This document shows positions 52,568 to 62,822 of a stretch of 64,000 nucleotides of DNA, piece after piece. This DNA comes from Henningerozyma blattae CBS 6284. Lineage: Eukaryota > Ascomycota > Saccharomycetes > Saccharomycetales > Saccharomycetaceae. The notes beneath the pieces are model-generated. The model was not told the origin of the DNA. It searched no databases and was given only the letters and a program-made list of their open reading frames with translations. Position 1 is the first letter of the stretch. The number at the start of each line of letters is the position of its first letter. The stretch is from assembly GCF_000315915.1 (NCBI RefSeq), contig NC_020189.1:124001-188000 (forward strand). Reading direction: 5' to 3'. A program made the position numbers and the translations under genes.

Positions 52568-53353
52568 TTAGAGGTTTATACAAAAGGAAAGGGAAAAATA
52601 AAAAAAAAAAATTCTAACAGATTTAAATATTGCTTTAAATAGGCATCAATACCATGCGTTAAAAGAACCCTCTTTAATTGTGTGTCTATCACTTCTCTAT
52701 ATCTTTTTTCTTTCTTACTTTCTCTTTTTTTTTTTATTATTTTTTAATTTTTTCACTTTTTAGATTTGATGAGATTTACGCGTTTTGCAACTTCGCGTAA
52801 TAATATATATAATAGAATAGTTGATAATAAATATTTTACTATTTAGTTTATTTTTACCAATTAGTAATGTATTCAGTAAGCAGTATCCATTGAAATATTA
52901 CTTTATATTGCATTATTTTTCTTGAACTTTCAATTGATACACTCCTTTAGCTGCCGTGCAAAATGATCTACCTACAGTTCCGTGCGCAGTGATGCCAGCG
53001 TGTGCTTCAGCCTCACAAGAAAACAGCAGGTCACGTATTTCCTTCCACAAAAAGTAACTTTTCCTTCCCCGCTCTAGCGGCATTTCTGACAGCCTTACAA
53101 TAGAAGATCCGGGCTATCGCATTTTGGTATTTTCAAGGGTTTTTGATAAATAGAAGTCAAGCGAAAAATGGTATCTAAAAAGTGGGGTAATTGTATTGAC
53201 TTAAAATAAAAATATAACAAAATAGAATAAAAAAAAATAAATTTATAATCAAGTATAAAATTTTTCTTTACAATTAGACATTTCAAAAGTATAAATACAC
53301 ATAATAAAAATCTTTCCATATTTATCTATTATAATAGTAAGACTAGCTATACG
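52568..53353. other. Divergent promoter between DPB2 and the first tail-anchored gene
   Basis: MluI boxes lie near 52778-52799 on the DPB2 side. A GC-richer section at 52950-53130 contains GTCACGT at 53031. A TATAAATA lies at about 53291, 60 bp before the next ATG. No gene is seen. Confidence 0.6.
52778..52799. promoter_or_regulatory. MCB sites of DPB2
   Basis: A perfect ACGCGT at 52778-52783 and a CGCGT at 52794-52798 lie ~211-232 bp upstream of the DPB2 ATG. MBF (Mbp1-Swi6) binds ACGCGT in DNA-replication genes. Confidence 0.75.
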
Positions 53354-54139
53354 ATGTCCAATAGCAAGACCACTATACCCGGGTTCAAATTCTGTTTTAA
53401 AAGTCTTGAATATATCAATGACTTTAATGCAATACAGGAAAAATGTGATTTACCAATTGAACATTTTTATATTTTTTTTGTCTCTGATATCAGTGAATTG
53501 GTACGTTATACCTGTGGCACTGGCAGTTTCAAAGAAATTAAGAGTATAGCTATGAATATCGATGAAAAAGATCTTCATACATTACATGTGAGAGATATTA
53601 GTTTTTTATACGGTACAATCAATCGCCAAGGCCCAAAGAATGTTGGATTTATTGTTGACAAGTATTTATCAACAGATAAGAAGTTCTTCCGTGAATTTCT
53701 TCAGAAAATTAACAAGCAAAGAAAAGATCATATTTATTTCCTAAATTTCGTATATTTTTGGGATACGTTTATAATTAACTACCATATACATAACTTCAAA
53801 AACATGATTAAAATACTCTCTTGGGACAATTATCTGTTAAAGGATTACATCAACGGCATTAGCATCTTCTATGAGAAATACAAACTCCCCTATGAGAAAT
53901 CTGTGTTTGGGAAGGAAGATGATGACATTTTCGAATCCACTATACTGTTCATTACTGAAGATATGGTTGAATACGATTCCATTACCAAACGTTTGATGCT
54001 ATTATGTGATAGACATATTGATTTCATGACCGATACCTTAATATTCATGAAGAAAATTGACAAGTTTTTCGTACCAACCACATACCTCGCAGCGTTATTC
54101 GTTGCAGGACTGTTTGTCTATGCATTTTTCATACGTTGA
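53354..54139 (+). CDS. Unrecognised tail-anchored protein, copy 1 of a tandem pair
   Basis: I do not recognise this family. The 261-residue product has no signal peptide. It ends in a single hydrophobic helix of ~20 residues (TTYLAALFVAGLFVYAFF) followed by IR, typical of a C-terminal tail anchor. The N-terminus (PGFKFCFKSLEYINDFNAI) and a central block (QRKDHIYFLNFVYFWDTFII, then NYHIHNF) are shared with the next gene. FLYG at ~88 is also shared. The body is rich in aromatic and charged residues and probably helical. The gene lies between DPB2 and the NBP1-like gene, where S. cerevisiae has nothing, so it is an insertion or lineage-specific retention. ATG 53354 is the only good start, 60 bp below TATAAATA. 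Confidence 0.85.
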   Translation: MSNSKTTIPGFKFCFKSLEYINDFNAIQEKCDLPIEHFYIFFVSDISELVRYTCGTGSFKEIKSIAMNIDEKDLHTLHVRDISFLYGTINRQGPKNVGFIVDKYLSTDKKFFREFLQKINKQRKDHIYFLNFVYFWDTFIINYHIHNFKNMIKILSWDNYLLKDYINGISIFYEKYKLPYEKSVFGKEDDDIFESTILFITEDMVEYDSITKRLMLLCDRHIDFMTDTLIFMKKIDKFFVPTTYLAALFVAGLFVYAFFIR

Positions 54140-54862
54140 TTTGTATTATCATTACACATACTAGTCCTAATTATTCACTGATGCTTTCTTTTTTTAATCT
54201 TTTTTTTTGTCTTTCTCTCTCTGTTTTATAGTATTTCATATTCCCGCCCAGGGTTACAACCCTCACGATCCTCACAAAACCCTAATGACCCCCTAATAAT
54301 ATCCAAATTCGGCAAGAATACCGCTCACTTTCTTTTTTCAGTATCGCCCTTGCACCTCATAGTAAATTTTATTCTTTTTTATTTTATTTTATTTTATTTT
54401 TTGCCTATGAAAATGTTGAGCTGTCACTGACTATATTTTTCTGGCACCTTTCCAGCATTTTTTCTTAATTAGGTATGCGACACTTATTTTTTCGGCTCAC
54501 AGATTATTGCTCCGGCTAAAAACGGAATCGCAAACGGGAATTAGGGCCCAACATATAAATTATTAATTATGAGAGCCTGGAATAAATAAATAACTAAGCT
54601 ATTTGCATTTATCTATATATTTTCAAATAATGACATATAATAAATAAATCAATAATAAATCAATAATAATAAAAAAAATAAATAAAAAAGTTGGTAGTAC
54701 AAGAAGGAACCTATAGGATTACCATTCAAAAATTGAAACAAATATTACTAAATAACTACAACAAACAAAATACAATAAAATAAAAGCAGTATAGACACAC
54801 ATATTTATAAGTACTACATTATTCCTTTTTTTTCTCTTTTTCTACACCTCCACATATCAAAG
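54140..54862. other. Intergenic region between the tandem tail-anchored genes
   Basis: This 723-bp region has T-rich runs, a TTTTATTTTATT pentamer tract near 54372 and an A-rich 5' leader before the next gene. GGCCCAACATATAAATTATTAA lies near 54547. It is promoter for copy 2; no gene is seen. Confidence 0.6.
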
Positions 54863-55639
54863 ATGCAAGCCCCTGGGTTGAAATTTAGTTTTAAAAGTTT
54901 AGAACCAATTAATGATTTTAATGAGATTTATGAAAAGAGTGAATTACCAATCAATTATTTCTATGTATTCTTATTGAAGAATGAGAAGGAAATTTATAAC
55001 TATATAGATTTTAATAAATTCAAATATAACAGGACGAAAAGTATGACGATAAGTATAGACCAACATTTTAAAAGAAATCCAATTGTAAAAGATTTAACCT
55101 TTTTATATGGTAATTATAAAGATAAAAACATTAGTTTTGTGATAGATAAGACAATTGCAGATAATCATACTTTTTTTGAAGATTTCATAAGTAAAAATAA
55201 CACGCAAAGGAAAGATCATTTTTATTTTGATGATTTTATATATTTTTGGGAAACTTTTATTATGAATTATAATATTTATAATTTACAACAGATTTTGATT
55301 TCAGTCACTTTAAATAATAGACTAATGGATGGCTATGGCCCCGGTATAAGTGAATTCTTCACAAGAAGTAAATTGATCCCTCATGGAAAATCAATATTGA
55401 ATAATAAAAACAAATATTCCAATGAATTTTTAGAGTCAATGATGGATTATGCATTAAATGATATGAAAGAATTTGTTAAACTCAATAGGAGATTCAAACC
55501 TCATTTCGAAAAATTCTCTCATAATTTAGACGATCAATTAAAATTCTGGGATAAACTAAGTCATTGGATGTTCCATATGACTTATTTACTTCTCATATTT
55601 GTAATTTGTTTAGGTGTCTACATCTTGGTCTCCTATTAA
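54863..55639 (+). CDS. Unrecognised tail-anchored protein, copy 2 of a tandem pair
   Basis: This is a paralogue of the preceding gene with similar length (258 residues). Shared blocks are PGLKFSFKSLEPINDFNEI at the N-terminus, FLYG at ~82, and QRKDHFYFDDFIYFWETFIM then NYNIYNL at ~118-145. A helical stretch (LDDQLKFWDKLSHWMFHMTY) precedes the terminal hydrophobic helix LLLIFVICLGVYILVSY, which ends the protein. Similarity is strongest in the first 30 residues and the QRKDH block and weaker elsewhere, so the duplication is not recent. No catalytic motif is visible. Predicted topology is cytosolic domain plus C-terminal anchor, in ER, mitochondrial outer or nuclear membrane. Both genes lie on the same strand 723 bp apart. 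Confidence 0.85.
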   Translation: MQAPGLKFSFKSLEPINDFNEIYEKSELPINYFYVFLLKNEKEIYNYIDFNKFKYNRTKSMTISIDQHFKRNPIVKDLTFLYGNYKDKNISFVIDKTIADNHTFFEDFISKNNTQRKDHFYFDDFIYFWETFIMNYNIYNLQQILISVTLNNRLMDGYGPGISEFFTRSKLIPHGKSILNNKNKYSNEFLESMMDYALNDMKEFVKLNRRFKPHFEKFSHNLDDQLKFWDKLSHWMFHMTYLLLIFVICLGVYILVSY

Positions 55640-56963
55640 TTCTCGCATTTACCAACATCCTCTACACCACCTCGCCCCCTTTTCCTCATTCACACTCATT
55701 TATAAAATAAATATATCATACATATTCGTTTTTAAGAAACAAGTTATATATTTTTTTTATTATTACATATTTTATACACAAGGTATTACAAGAAATCTTA
55801 CTAAATATCAAGTGCAATTGCATGTTTACAAGTATTCAAACCATTCGTAATCTTCTCTGCACATAAGCTGACATTAATAATTTTTTTTTAAATCACAATA
55901 GAGAATAAAAAAACATTACTTTTTCAAACCATTATATTGGTGATCTCCAAAAAGATGCCATTATCTTTTTTTATTTTTTTTCTTTTCAATATATTTTTAA
56001 AAAGAGATACTGCATTTCTAGTATTGCTTTAACAATTGAGAAACAAAAAAAAGTAAGATACTCTTTTCTTCACAATCGTGACAATGGCATTTTTTAGAGA
56101 AAAACCAATGTTTATGTTGGTTAGTTTTATTAGTTTCTTCATAATTGAGCATAAAAGTTACTGACTAAAGAAAAAAATTATCTAATTTTGGCAATTTTTA
56201 GTTAGAAATTCTACAGTAAAGCTCACCAAAGCACTTTAGAATGGCTCGATTATTTTGAGGAACAGAAAACTTATCTCAAGATCTTAGTGCTAATTTATAT
56301 AAGATTTTTTTTATTTCCTAAGGATTTTCCGTGCCTATTTTCATATCCCTTTTTCCATTCAAGCTTTAACAGTAAATAAACTTCAAAAATAACACTAGAA
56401 AAAGGAAACTTAGACGCGTACCAGTATTTGTTTTATTTTATTTTCCTTATTGTTTATTTTTCTACTAGATTATTCCATCAATTAAAATAATCACGTCCTT
56501 TAAGAGAGTCTTATGACATTTAGTTGTTCTAATTTAACCAAATTAAAATTGAAATCTATACACTACAACCAGGTGATCTCGTTCATTTGCAAATTATAAT
56601 ATTCAAATAGTTACCAGATTAGAATAAGTTTTCAAGTTGTAATGAGATAAAACTTTGAAACTTGGTAACATACTGAAAAAAAAATGCTAATGAAAACTTA
56701 AGCTTTAGCATCACAAACATTTATCCCTCTTGATTATCGTTACTTTCTAATATATTTTAAATAAACTTTATCACTTTTCATTGTAAAATGCACAACGCGG
56801 GAATCGAAACGCGTAATTTTTGAAACCTCATCTGAAATTCGAAATTTAAAACTATAAATCATTAAATAGTAAATAAATAATCTCCACAGATTGATAATTT
56901 CTTTCTCAAGGTATTTCATATTCAGTAAGGATACAATTACTACTGAAGAAAAAAAGGCTTAAT
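55640..56963. other. Long AT-rich region upstream of the NBP1-like gene
   Basis: No gene is supported; the longest protein-like item is a 26-codon hydrophobic frame at ~56102. ACGCGT occurs at 56414 and 56809. A tRNA-like B-box (GGGAATCGAAAC on the plus strand) lies at ~56799-56810, directly overlapping the second MCB, without a cloverleaf. Confidence 0.6.
56809..56814. promoter_or_regulatory. MCB site of the NBP1-like gene
   Basis: ACGCGT lies 150 bp upstream of the ATG, in the context GAAACGCGTAA that also occurs before CDC21 at a nearly identical distance (148 bp). A second ACGCGT lies at 56414. Confidence 0.65.
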
Positions 56964-58208
56964 ATGTTTGATTCTGTTCAAAAATTGGTTACTGATTTGT
57001 TTAATTCAGGAGACAATTATGAACGTAAACATAGAAGAGATCCAAGAAAAGTTGATTATGGAAACTTAAATGATATTAAAGCAAGAAGCCGATATTTTCC
57101 CAAATCGAGCCATAGACCAAGTTCCAATAATATCAGTAATACTAGGAATAATACAATACCAAACAGAATTGATAGAGTTAAATTCGAAGATTTTCAAAAT
57201 GATTCTCGTTCAAAATCAATAAAAAGGTCATCCAACAAAAACTCCAAAAATTATGTAACTGATAAACATAGAAACCTTTTAACACATAACCATGATAAAA
57301 TACCAACATTAAAAAGAAAACAATTAAAAACAAGGAAGTTGCATAATTATTTTTTGAAAAAATCAAGTTTATATTCAATTTGGGAATTTATTCTCCAGAT
57401 ATTTTCCAATGATGCTCATGATCTGAAATCAATAAGAAACACTAGCAAACCTCTAATAGAGTCACCGGATATATCAACAAGCAATGATAAGCTTATTAGG
57501 GATAGAATAGGTAGAAGCCAAGCATTTAGAAATAAGATCCAGGAATTCAAAAAAAAGGATCGTACTTCTTCGAAACAACAGCCTAAAAGGCTACGTAAAA
57601 GACTTCCAATAAATATAGATAGCGCACGATTATTAAGAAACCCTCCAATTTCTAAAAAAACCCATAATACTACCATTCCATATAACGAAGATAATTTAAC
57701 ATTAAATAATAAATATTTTGATGAAGTTAATCAATTAAAGAGGAAAATCAAAAAATTAGCATCCGAATTAGAAAATAAAGATTCTGAATTAGAAAAGATT
57801 AGAATACAGTTAAAGTTTGCCAATGAAAAAAATCAATTAAGAGAAGACTTGCTAGACGATGCAAAACTAGATAATGGCTACCTAATATCGCGTAGACAGA
57901 TTAAAAATTTAGAAAAGCAAAATGTGAAACCAAAAGAAGAACTAATATACTCACCAGTAAGGATTCCTAATCCCAAGTATACTTCTAGTCCCATGAATAA
58001 ACCTGGCACTTATGACTCTAACCCTTTTAATTACATTGGTGAACCCAAAACACCTTATCTTTATGATAAATACCGTAAATTACCTGAAACTGAACAATTA
58101 AACAAATTACAAATACAAGAAACAATACCATCCAATGACAATGACTCCGGTGAAGATATATCTTTGTCCCCTGTCGCAGTTGATATTTCCAAGTATTCTT
58201 CTCATTAA
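56964..58208 (+). CDS. NBP1: Nbp1/Ypr174c-like spindle-pole-body duplication protein
   Basis: Nbp1 inserts the duplicating spindle pole body into the nuclear envelope with Mps2, Bbp1 and Ndc1; YPR174C is its paralogue. The 414-residue product is longer than S. cerevisiae Nbp1 (319). It begins MFDSVQKLVTDLFNSG, an amphipathic helix like the membrane-binding helix of Nbp1, followed by a highly basic region (RKHRRDPRKVDYGNLNDIKA). A coiled coil spans about residues 252-305 (FDEVNQLKRKIKKLASELEN, DSELEKIRIQLKFANEKNQL). The tail has SP motifs. Position between DPB2 and VPS4 equals YPR174C, but one gene may represent both paralogues. The MCB-bearing promoter fits G1/S expression. Confidence 0.85.
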   Translation: MFDSVQKLVTDLFNSGDNYERKHRRDPRKVDYGNLNDIKARSRYFPKSSHRPSSNNISNTRNNTIPNRIDRVKFEDFQNDSRSKSIKRSSNKNSKNYVTDKHRNLLTHNHDKIPTLKRKQLKTRKLHNYFLKKSSLYSIWEFILQIFSNDAHDLKSIRNTSKPLIESPDISTSNDKLIRDRIGRSQAFRNKIQEFKKKDRTSSKQQPKRLRKRLPINIDSARLLRNPPISKKTHNTTIPYNEDNLTLNNKYFDEVNQLKRKIKKLASELENKDSELEKIRIQLKFANEKNQLREDLLDDAKLDNGYLISRRQIKNLEKQNVKPKEELIYSPVRIPNPKYTSSPMNKPGTYDSNPFNYIGEPKTPYLYDKYRKLPETEQLNKLQIQETIPSNDNDSGEDISLSPVAVDISKYSSH

Positions 58209-58593
58209 TTGCATTCTATCTAATAAATTTTTTTTACCCGGCTACTAGCGCTACCGGGAAAGGAGGAGGCCTTTTTCCATTCTTCGAGATTTCAAGAATT
58301 TGTGAAAAATCGAATTTTTTTTGCAAAATAGTAAGTTACCCAATGAACCCTTTAATAATCTAAAAATAAGCTAGTCTTACCCGTATAGTTATTCCAAAAT
58401 TAGCTTTTAATTAAATATCTTGCATATTGTATGATCAATTTTTTTTTTTTTAGTATTAATAGCATTGTAATATATTTGTATCATAATATCAACTATTAGG
58501 ATAAAAATTAAATAATCGCGTACTCAAATTTTTCAAAAAACTTCAAAAAAAACATATAGATAAGTAAACTGCTATACATATAAACTAATATTC
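58209..58593. promoter_or_regulatory. VPS4 promoter with two Reb1-type sites
   Basis: TTACCCG at 58234-58240 and 58377-58383 match Reb1. The first lies just 26 bp past the upstream stop codon, and an inverted CCCGG...CCGGG with a TAGCGCTA centre surrounds it at 58237-58258. Reb1 may define the nucleosome-free region and could block read-through from the upstream gene. Confidence 0.5.
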
Positions 58594-59883
58594 ATGAGTA
58601 CGGGTGATTTTTTAACTAAGGGAATCGAATTAATTCAAAAAGCCATTGATCTTGATACTGCTTCTGAATATGAACAAGCGTATACGGCCTATTACAATGG
58701 CTTAGATTATTTGATGCTAGCTTTAAAATATGAAAAAAATCCAAAATCAAAAGATCTTATAAGGGCTAAAGTCACCGAATATTTAAACAGAGCTGAACAA
58801 TTAAAAAAGCATTTAGATAACGAAACAGCCAATGGAGTGCAAAATGCCTCAAATAAGGATTCCGCTAATGCTAAAAAAGTTTCTAACGATGATGATACTG
58901 AAGATACAAAGAAGTTAAAGGGAGCATTATCTGCTGCAATTTTGACTGAAAAACCGAATGTTAGATGGGAAGATGTAGCAGGTCTAGATAGTGCAAAGGA
59001 AGCTTTGAAAGAGGCTGTAATATTGCCGGTAAAATTCCCCCATTTGTTTAAGGGCAATCGGAAACCTACAACTGGTATTCTATTATATGGGCCTCCAGGG
59101 ACAGGTAAATCTTACTTGGCAAAGGCGGTTGCAACTGAGGCAAATTCTACCTTTTTCAGTATTAGTTCATCCGATTTAGTCTCTAAATGGATGGGTGAAT
59201 CTGAAAGATTAGTTAAGAATCTATTCAATATGGCTCGTGAAAATAAACCTTCAATTATATTTATTGATGAAGTTGATGCATTGACGGGCCAGAGAGGTGA
59301 AGGTGAAAGTGAAGCATCCAGAAGAATTAAAACAGAATTACTAGTTCAAATGAATGGGGTAGGTAATGATTCACAAGGTGTTCTGATTCTAGGTGCCACT
59401 AATATCCCATGGCAATTAGATAGTGCTATTAGAAGAAGATTTGAAAAAAGAATTTATATCCCATTACCTGATCTGTCAGCAAGGACAACAATGTTTGAGA
59501 TTAATGTAAGTGATACTCCCTGCACTCTTTCGAAAGAAGATTATAGAATGTTAGGCCAAATGACTGAAGGTTATTCAGGTAGTGATATCGCTGTTGCTGT
59601 CAAAGATGCATTAATGGAACCGGTTAGAAAAATTCAGAGTGCTACACATTTCAAAGATTTGTCCGATGATTCTGATAAACGCCGACTAACACCCTGTTCA
59701 CCAGGTGATAAGAATGCCATTGAAATGAGTTGGACGGAAATTGAAGCAGATGAATTACAAGAACCAGATTTGACGATTAAAGACTTTTTAAAAGCAATCA
59801 AAAGATCAAGACCCACTGTGAATGAAGAAGACTTACGTAAACAAGAAGAGTTTACAAAGGATTTTGGACAGGAAGGTAATTAA
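58594..59883 (+). CDS. VPS4: Vps4, AAA-ATPase that disassembles ESCRT-III
   Basis: Vps4 recycles ESCRT-III in multivesicular-body sorting. The 429 residues compare with 437 in S. cerevisiae. The N-terminal MIT domain (residues ~1-78, [22 protein letters not shown]) binds MIM motifs. Walker A is GPPGTGKS at 166-173. Walker B is [10 protein letters not shown] at 221-230 with Glu226 catalytic. The arginine fingers lie in [10 protein letters not shown] at 278-287. A beta-domain follows, and the C-terminal helix ends [10 protein letters not shown]. Position next to the NBP1-like gene matches YPR173C-YPR174C. Confidence 0.98.
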   Translation: MSTGDFLTKGIELIQKAIDLDTASEYEQAYTAYYNGLDYLMLALKYEKNPKSKDLIRAKVTEYLNRAEQLKKHLDNETANGVQNASNKDSANAKKVSNDDDTEDTKKLKGALSAAILTEKPNVRWEDVAGLDSAKEALKEAVILPVKFPHLFKGNRKPTTGILLYGPPGTGKSYLAKAVATEANSTFFSISSSDLVSKWMGESERLVKNLFNMARENKPSIIFIDEVDALTGQRGEGESEASRRIKTELLVQMNGVGNDSQGVLILGATNIPWQLDSAIRRRFEKRIYIPLPDLSARTTMFEINVSDTPCTLSKEDYRMLGQMTEGYSGSDIAVAVKDALMEPVRKIQSATHFKDLSDDSDKRRLTPCSPGDKNAIEMSWTEIEADELQEPDLTIKDFLKAIKRSRPTVNEEDLRKQEEFTKDFGQEGN

Positions 59884-60666
59884 TTGGGCAAGACATGCTC
59901 TCTTCTCTCTTTACGACATGATAATATTATTATATTTTGCCTATAAATAAATATAAGTATTTTTGCATATATGTATTTTTTTTTAAAGATTTTTTATCCT
60001 TATTTGGGCGTAGTAATCTTAACTCCAAGACATTGCTTCATGTGCAGCTGAACATTCATAATATATTATTCAATATTTAGTTCTAGAAATCTTTTGCCAT
60101 ACAACAACACAACATAGTATAGCTACTTAAAAGAAAACGATATAAAATAAGAAAGTCTTAATTATTTTATGGTATTAAGTATTATAAAATTAATTATATA
60201 CTCCAAAAAGGAATTAATAAAATGATAATTATTTTTCATTTTTTAGAAAATTTGTTTGGCTTGAATTATTGAATTATTGAATTTTTATAAATATGCAATG
60301 AGAATATATTTATAACAAATCTGAAACACAAATGTATAATAACTGAAAGACAAAAAGACAACCGTTCGTAAAAAAGTGGCAATGACAGAATGGTGGCAAT
60401 AGTAACGATGTAAATTGAATTGAATTAAATTGAATTTAAAAAAGGTTAAAAGGAAATGAAATAATGACGTAAAATAATAGGCTAAAGTAAATGAGTAATA
60501 ATAAAGGACTAAAGAAATGAATAAAACCGAAAAAAATACCATGATAAAATAATATTGAATTGAATAGAGTCAAATGATGCAGATGCGAACATGTAGAACT
60601 TTAACCCAATTTTTTAAAAAAATCAGCAATAAATTCTACGCTAATAAATATTGATAGACGGCCAAT
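59884..60666. other. Convergent 3' region between VPS4 and PDP3
   Basis: AT-rich with no recognisable gene; the flanking genes converge, so this holds two 3' UTRs. A frame at 60285-60542 is low complexity. Confidence 0.65.
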
Positions 60667-61977
60667 TTAAGCCTGCTCTACTTTTGATGTCTTTTGAATG
60701 GTTAAATTTTTCTTTTTCTCAATTTTTAATTGATTAATTATATTAGACCATACTAACAGGATTTCTTTACAGTCTGGGTGAAACTCAGCCAAAGATTCTG
60801 TATTTCCAATTACTTTAAATAATTTATGCAATTTACTCGTTCTAAGGGAATCAATATCGAAAACAGGTGGATTATTGTTTAAATTCTTTTTAATTCGTTT
60901 AAACAATGTATGTGCTTCTCTCAGGTCATCATCAGTTGGATTATCTTCTCTTTGAACTAATAATTTTTGAATTTTGCTGCGTAGTAATAAAGTTATTTCC
61001 ATTTTTTTGGAGCTATCTAACATTCCTTTTTTCTTTGAATGGATGTTACCATTATTATGTTCAGTTTCTGTTGTGTCCATATTAGAATTAGTTAAACTTG
61101 ATACTGTATCTGGACTAGATGCTGCGGTAGAGTTTGAAACTGAAACTGAATTTGATTTGGAGCTTGTATCTGAGATTGAAGTTGAAGGTGATGCTATATG
61201 CTCGTCAGATTGGGGCTTGTCAACAGTAATTATATGAGGTGCAAGACTCATATCATTGGGATCACTATCAGAACGTTCAGATTTTGTGCTAAGGGTTTTT
61301 AATTTCTTCTTTTTAGAAAGTCCATTCATCGTTTCTACATTTCCATCTGTAGATGAACTTTTGGCATCATCAGCACCGTCATCATCATTGTTGTCGTCAT
61401 CTGTTTTATTAGATTTTTCAAGTTTTCTTTTCTTGGTTGCAACCCCTTTTATTGTACCCGGATGGGTGCTATGTGAATCATTATCATTTATTTTATTTTT
61501 TTTATCTTTAGTAGAAGATTTCTTTTGAGTTAATTTTTCCTTTTTTTGTATCAATCTTCTTCTATTTATCCCAATAAATGGATCTTCCCCACTTTCTATC
61601 TCATTTCCTTCCTCCTTCTCTAAATCCTCTAAACGATCTTCTTCAGTGCAACGTTGAATAATGAAATTGTTTAAATTTCTGAATTCATCTGCATCTCTAT
61701 AAGCCTCTATTAAAGTCTCATTAATACTTGTCTTTTTCAAATGATTATTATTTAAAAACTCTTCTATATCTTTCTTTGTCAATGGTTCTAATCTGCTTGG
61801 AGATGCCCATGAATAAGTTAGATCATTAAAGAAGCAGACACATATTTTATTTGGCTTTCGTTCTCGATAAACATCTTTACCTAACAGACGTTGTGGGAAA
61901 ACAATTGCTGGCCATTTTGGATATGATGCAACTTTACAAAGCACTAGGTCACCTGTTTTGAAATCTATACCTGACAT
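60667..61977 (-). CDS. PDP3: PWWP-domain protein Pdp3 of the NuA3b acetyltransferase complex
   Basis: Pdp3 reads H3K36me3 and targets NuA3 to coding regions. The PWWP domain lies at residues ~7-75: FKTGDLVLCKVASYPKWPAI, then VFPQRLLGKDVYRERKPNKI and CVCFFNDLTYSWASPSRLEP; the aromatic cage residues are visible. From ATG 61977 it has 436 residues, longer than S. cerevisiae YLR455W (304) because of an acidic Ser/Lys/Asp-rich middle (residues ~155-310). The conserved C-terminal helical domain (LLLRSKIQKLLVQREDNPTD, LHKLFKVIGNTESLAEFHPD) resembles the TFIIS-like/LEDGF-like bundle. An upstream frame extension lacks an ATG. PDP3 flanked by VPS4 mixes the chromosome XII and XVI tracks of S. cerevisiae. 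Confidence 0.94.
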   Translation of the reverse strand: MSGIDFKTGDLVLCKVASYPKWPAIVFPQRLLGKDVYRERKPNKICVCFFNDLTYSWASPSRLEPLTKKDIEEFLNNNHLKKTSINETLIEAYRDADEFRNLNNFIIQRCTEEDRLEDLEKEEGNEIESGEDPFIGINRRRLIQKKEKLTQKKSSTKDKKNKINDNDSHSTHPGTIKGVATKKRKLEKSNKTDDDNNDDDGADDAKSSSTDGNVETMNGLSKKKKLKTLSTKSERSDSDPNDMSLAPHIITVDKPQSDEHIASPSTSISDTSSKSNSVSVSNSTAASSPDTVSSLTNSNMDTTETEHNNGNIHSKKKGMLDSSKKMEITLLLRSKIQKLLVQREDNPTDDDLREAHTLFKRIKKNLNNNPPVFDIDSLRTSKLHKLFKVIGNTESLAEFHPDCKEILLVWSNIINQLKIEKKKNLTIQKTSKVEQA

Positions 61978-62822
61978 TAATCTTAGATTAACTCTTTGTT
62001 CTTCTAATATTATGTTATAATAAGAATAATTTCTGTATTTTTTGTAGATCACGAAATGCTTCTTTTATGTGTTCTTCTTTGGTAACGGTGAATATAAAAA
62101 AATGCAGGGTAAACCTCGATCAATTTTCTAAACTAAACTTGGTGTTATAAGTTTAAGACCTTTCTGCTTCTGAGGCAATTAGAGACTTCTGCAGTAATAT
62201 GCTGTTTTGCTATGATAAAGTTTGTATCCTATTAAATTGTTTTATAGATCTCCATTTTTTCACTGTTTTGTTTAGCAAGCGAAAAAATAGTGCCAATACC
62301 ATTTACCCGGCAACCAAGAAAACCTACACCACCATATTTTAGACAGGTCGAAGGCACTAGAATAGACGATATAAGCTTTATTCATAAATATTTTGAATAA
62401 ATTGATCTTCATTATTTGTTATTACAACTTTTTTTATCTTGAGTGTGGGAAAATTCATTGGCGGGTTCACCAATTGAAAGAACAGACTATCAAAAAAAAA
62501 GTACCTAAACACTATTACTTACTGCTATAGCATCTAATGAACTTCTGGTAAGCTTGGAATACGACGCCATTACTCAAGCTTAGAGAGGTAATTCTCTTCA
62601 AAATACTTTGTCTTGACAAGCCAATTATATTTTGACTCTCTCAGTAACTCTATTCTGAAATTGGTAAACGCGAAACGCGTAAACAAAATGCATAAATATA
62701 AGAGATGGAAAAATTCATCTGAAGATTTGAAGGAGAAGTGAGTTATTCAGGAATACTCCTATAAAACGTTCATATATCATATACATTTATAATCAGTATC
62801 ACATATAGATAGGCCACACAAA
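61978..62822. other. Divergent PDP3-CDC21 promoter region
   Basis: MCB sites at 62668-62680 are near CDC21. TTACCCG (Reb1) lies at 62303-62309. The rest is AT-rich with no gene. Confidence 0.65.
62668..62680. promoter_or_regulatory. Paired MCB sites of CDC21
   Basis: ACGCGAAACGCGT contains two CGCG cores, the second a perfect ACGCGT at 62675-62680, 148 bp before the ATG. CDC21 (TMP1) is the classic MBF-regulated gene in S. cerevisiae. Confidence 0.85.

Noticed and set aside
61978..62052. 25-residue N-terminal extension of Pdp3
   Set aside because: It lacks an ATG. The PWWP domain begins just after ATG 61977, as in S. cerevisiae.
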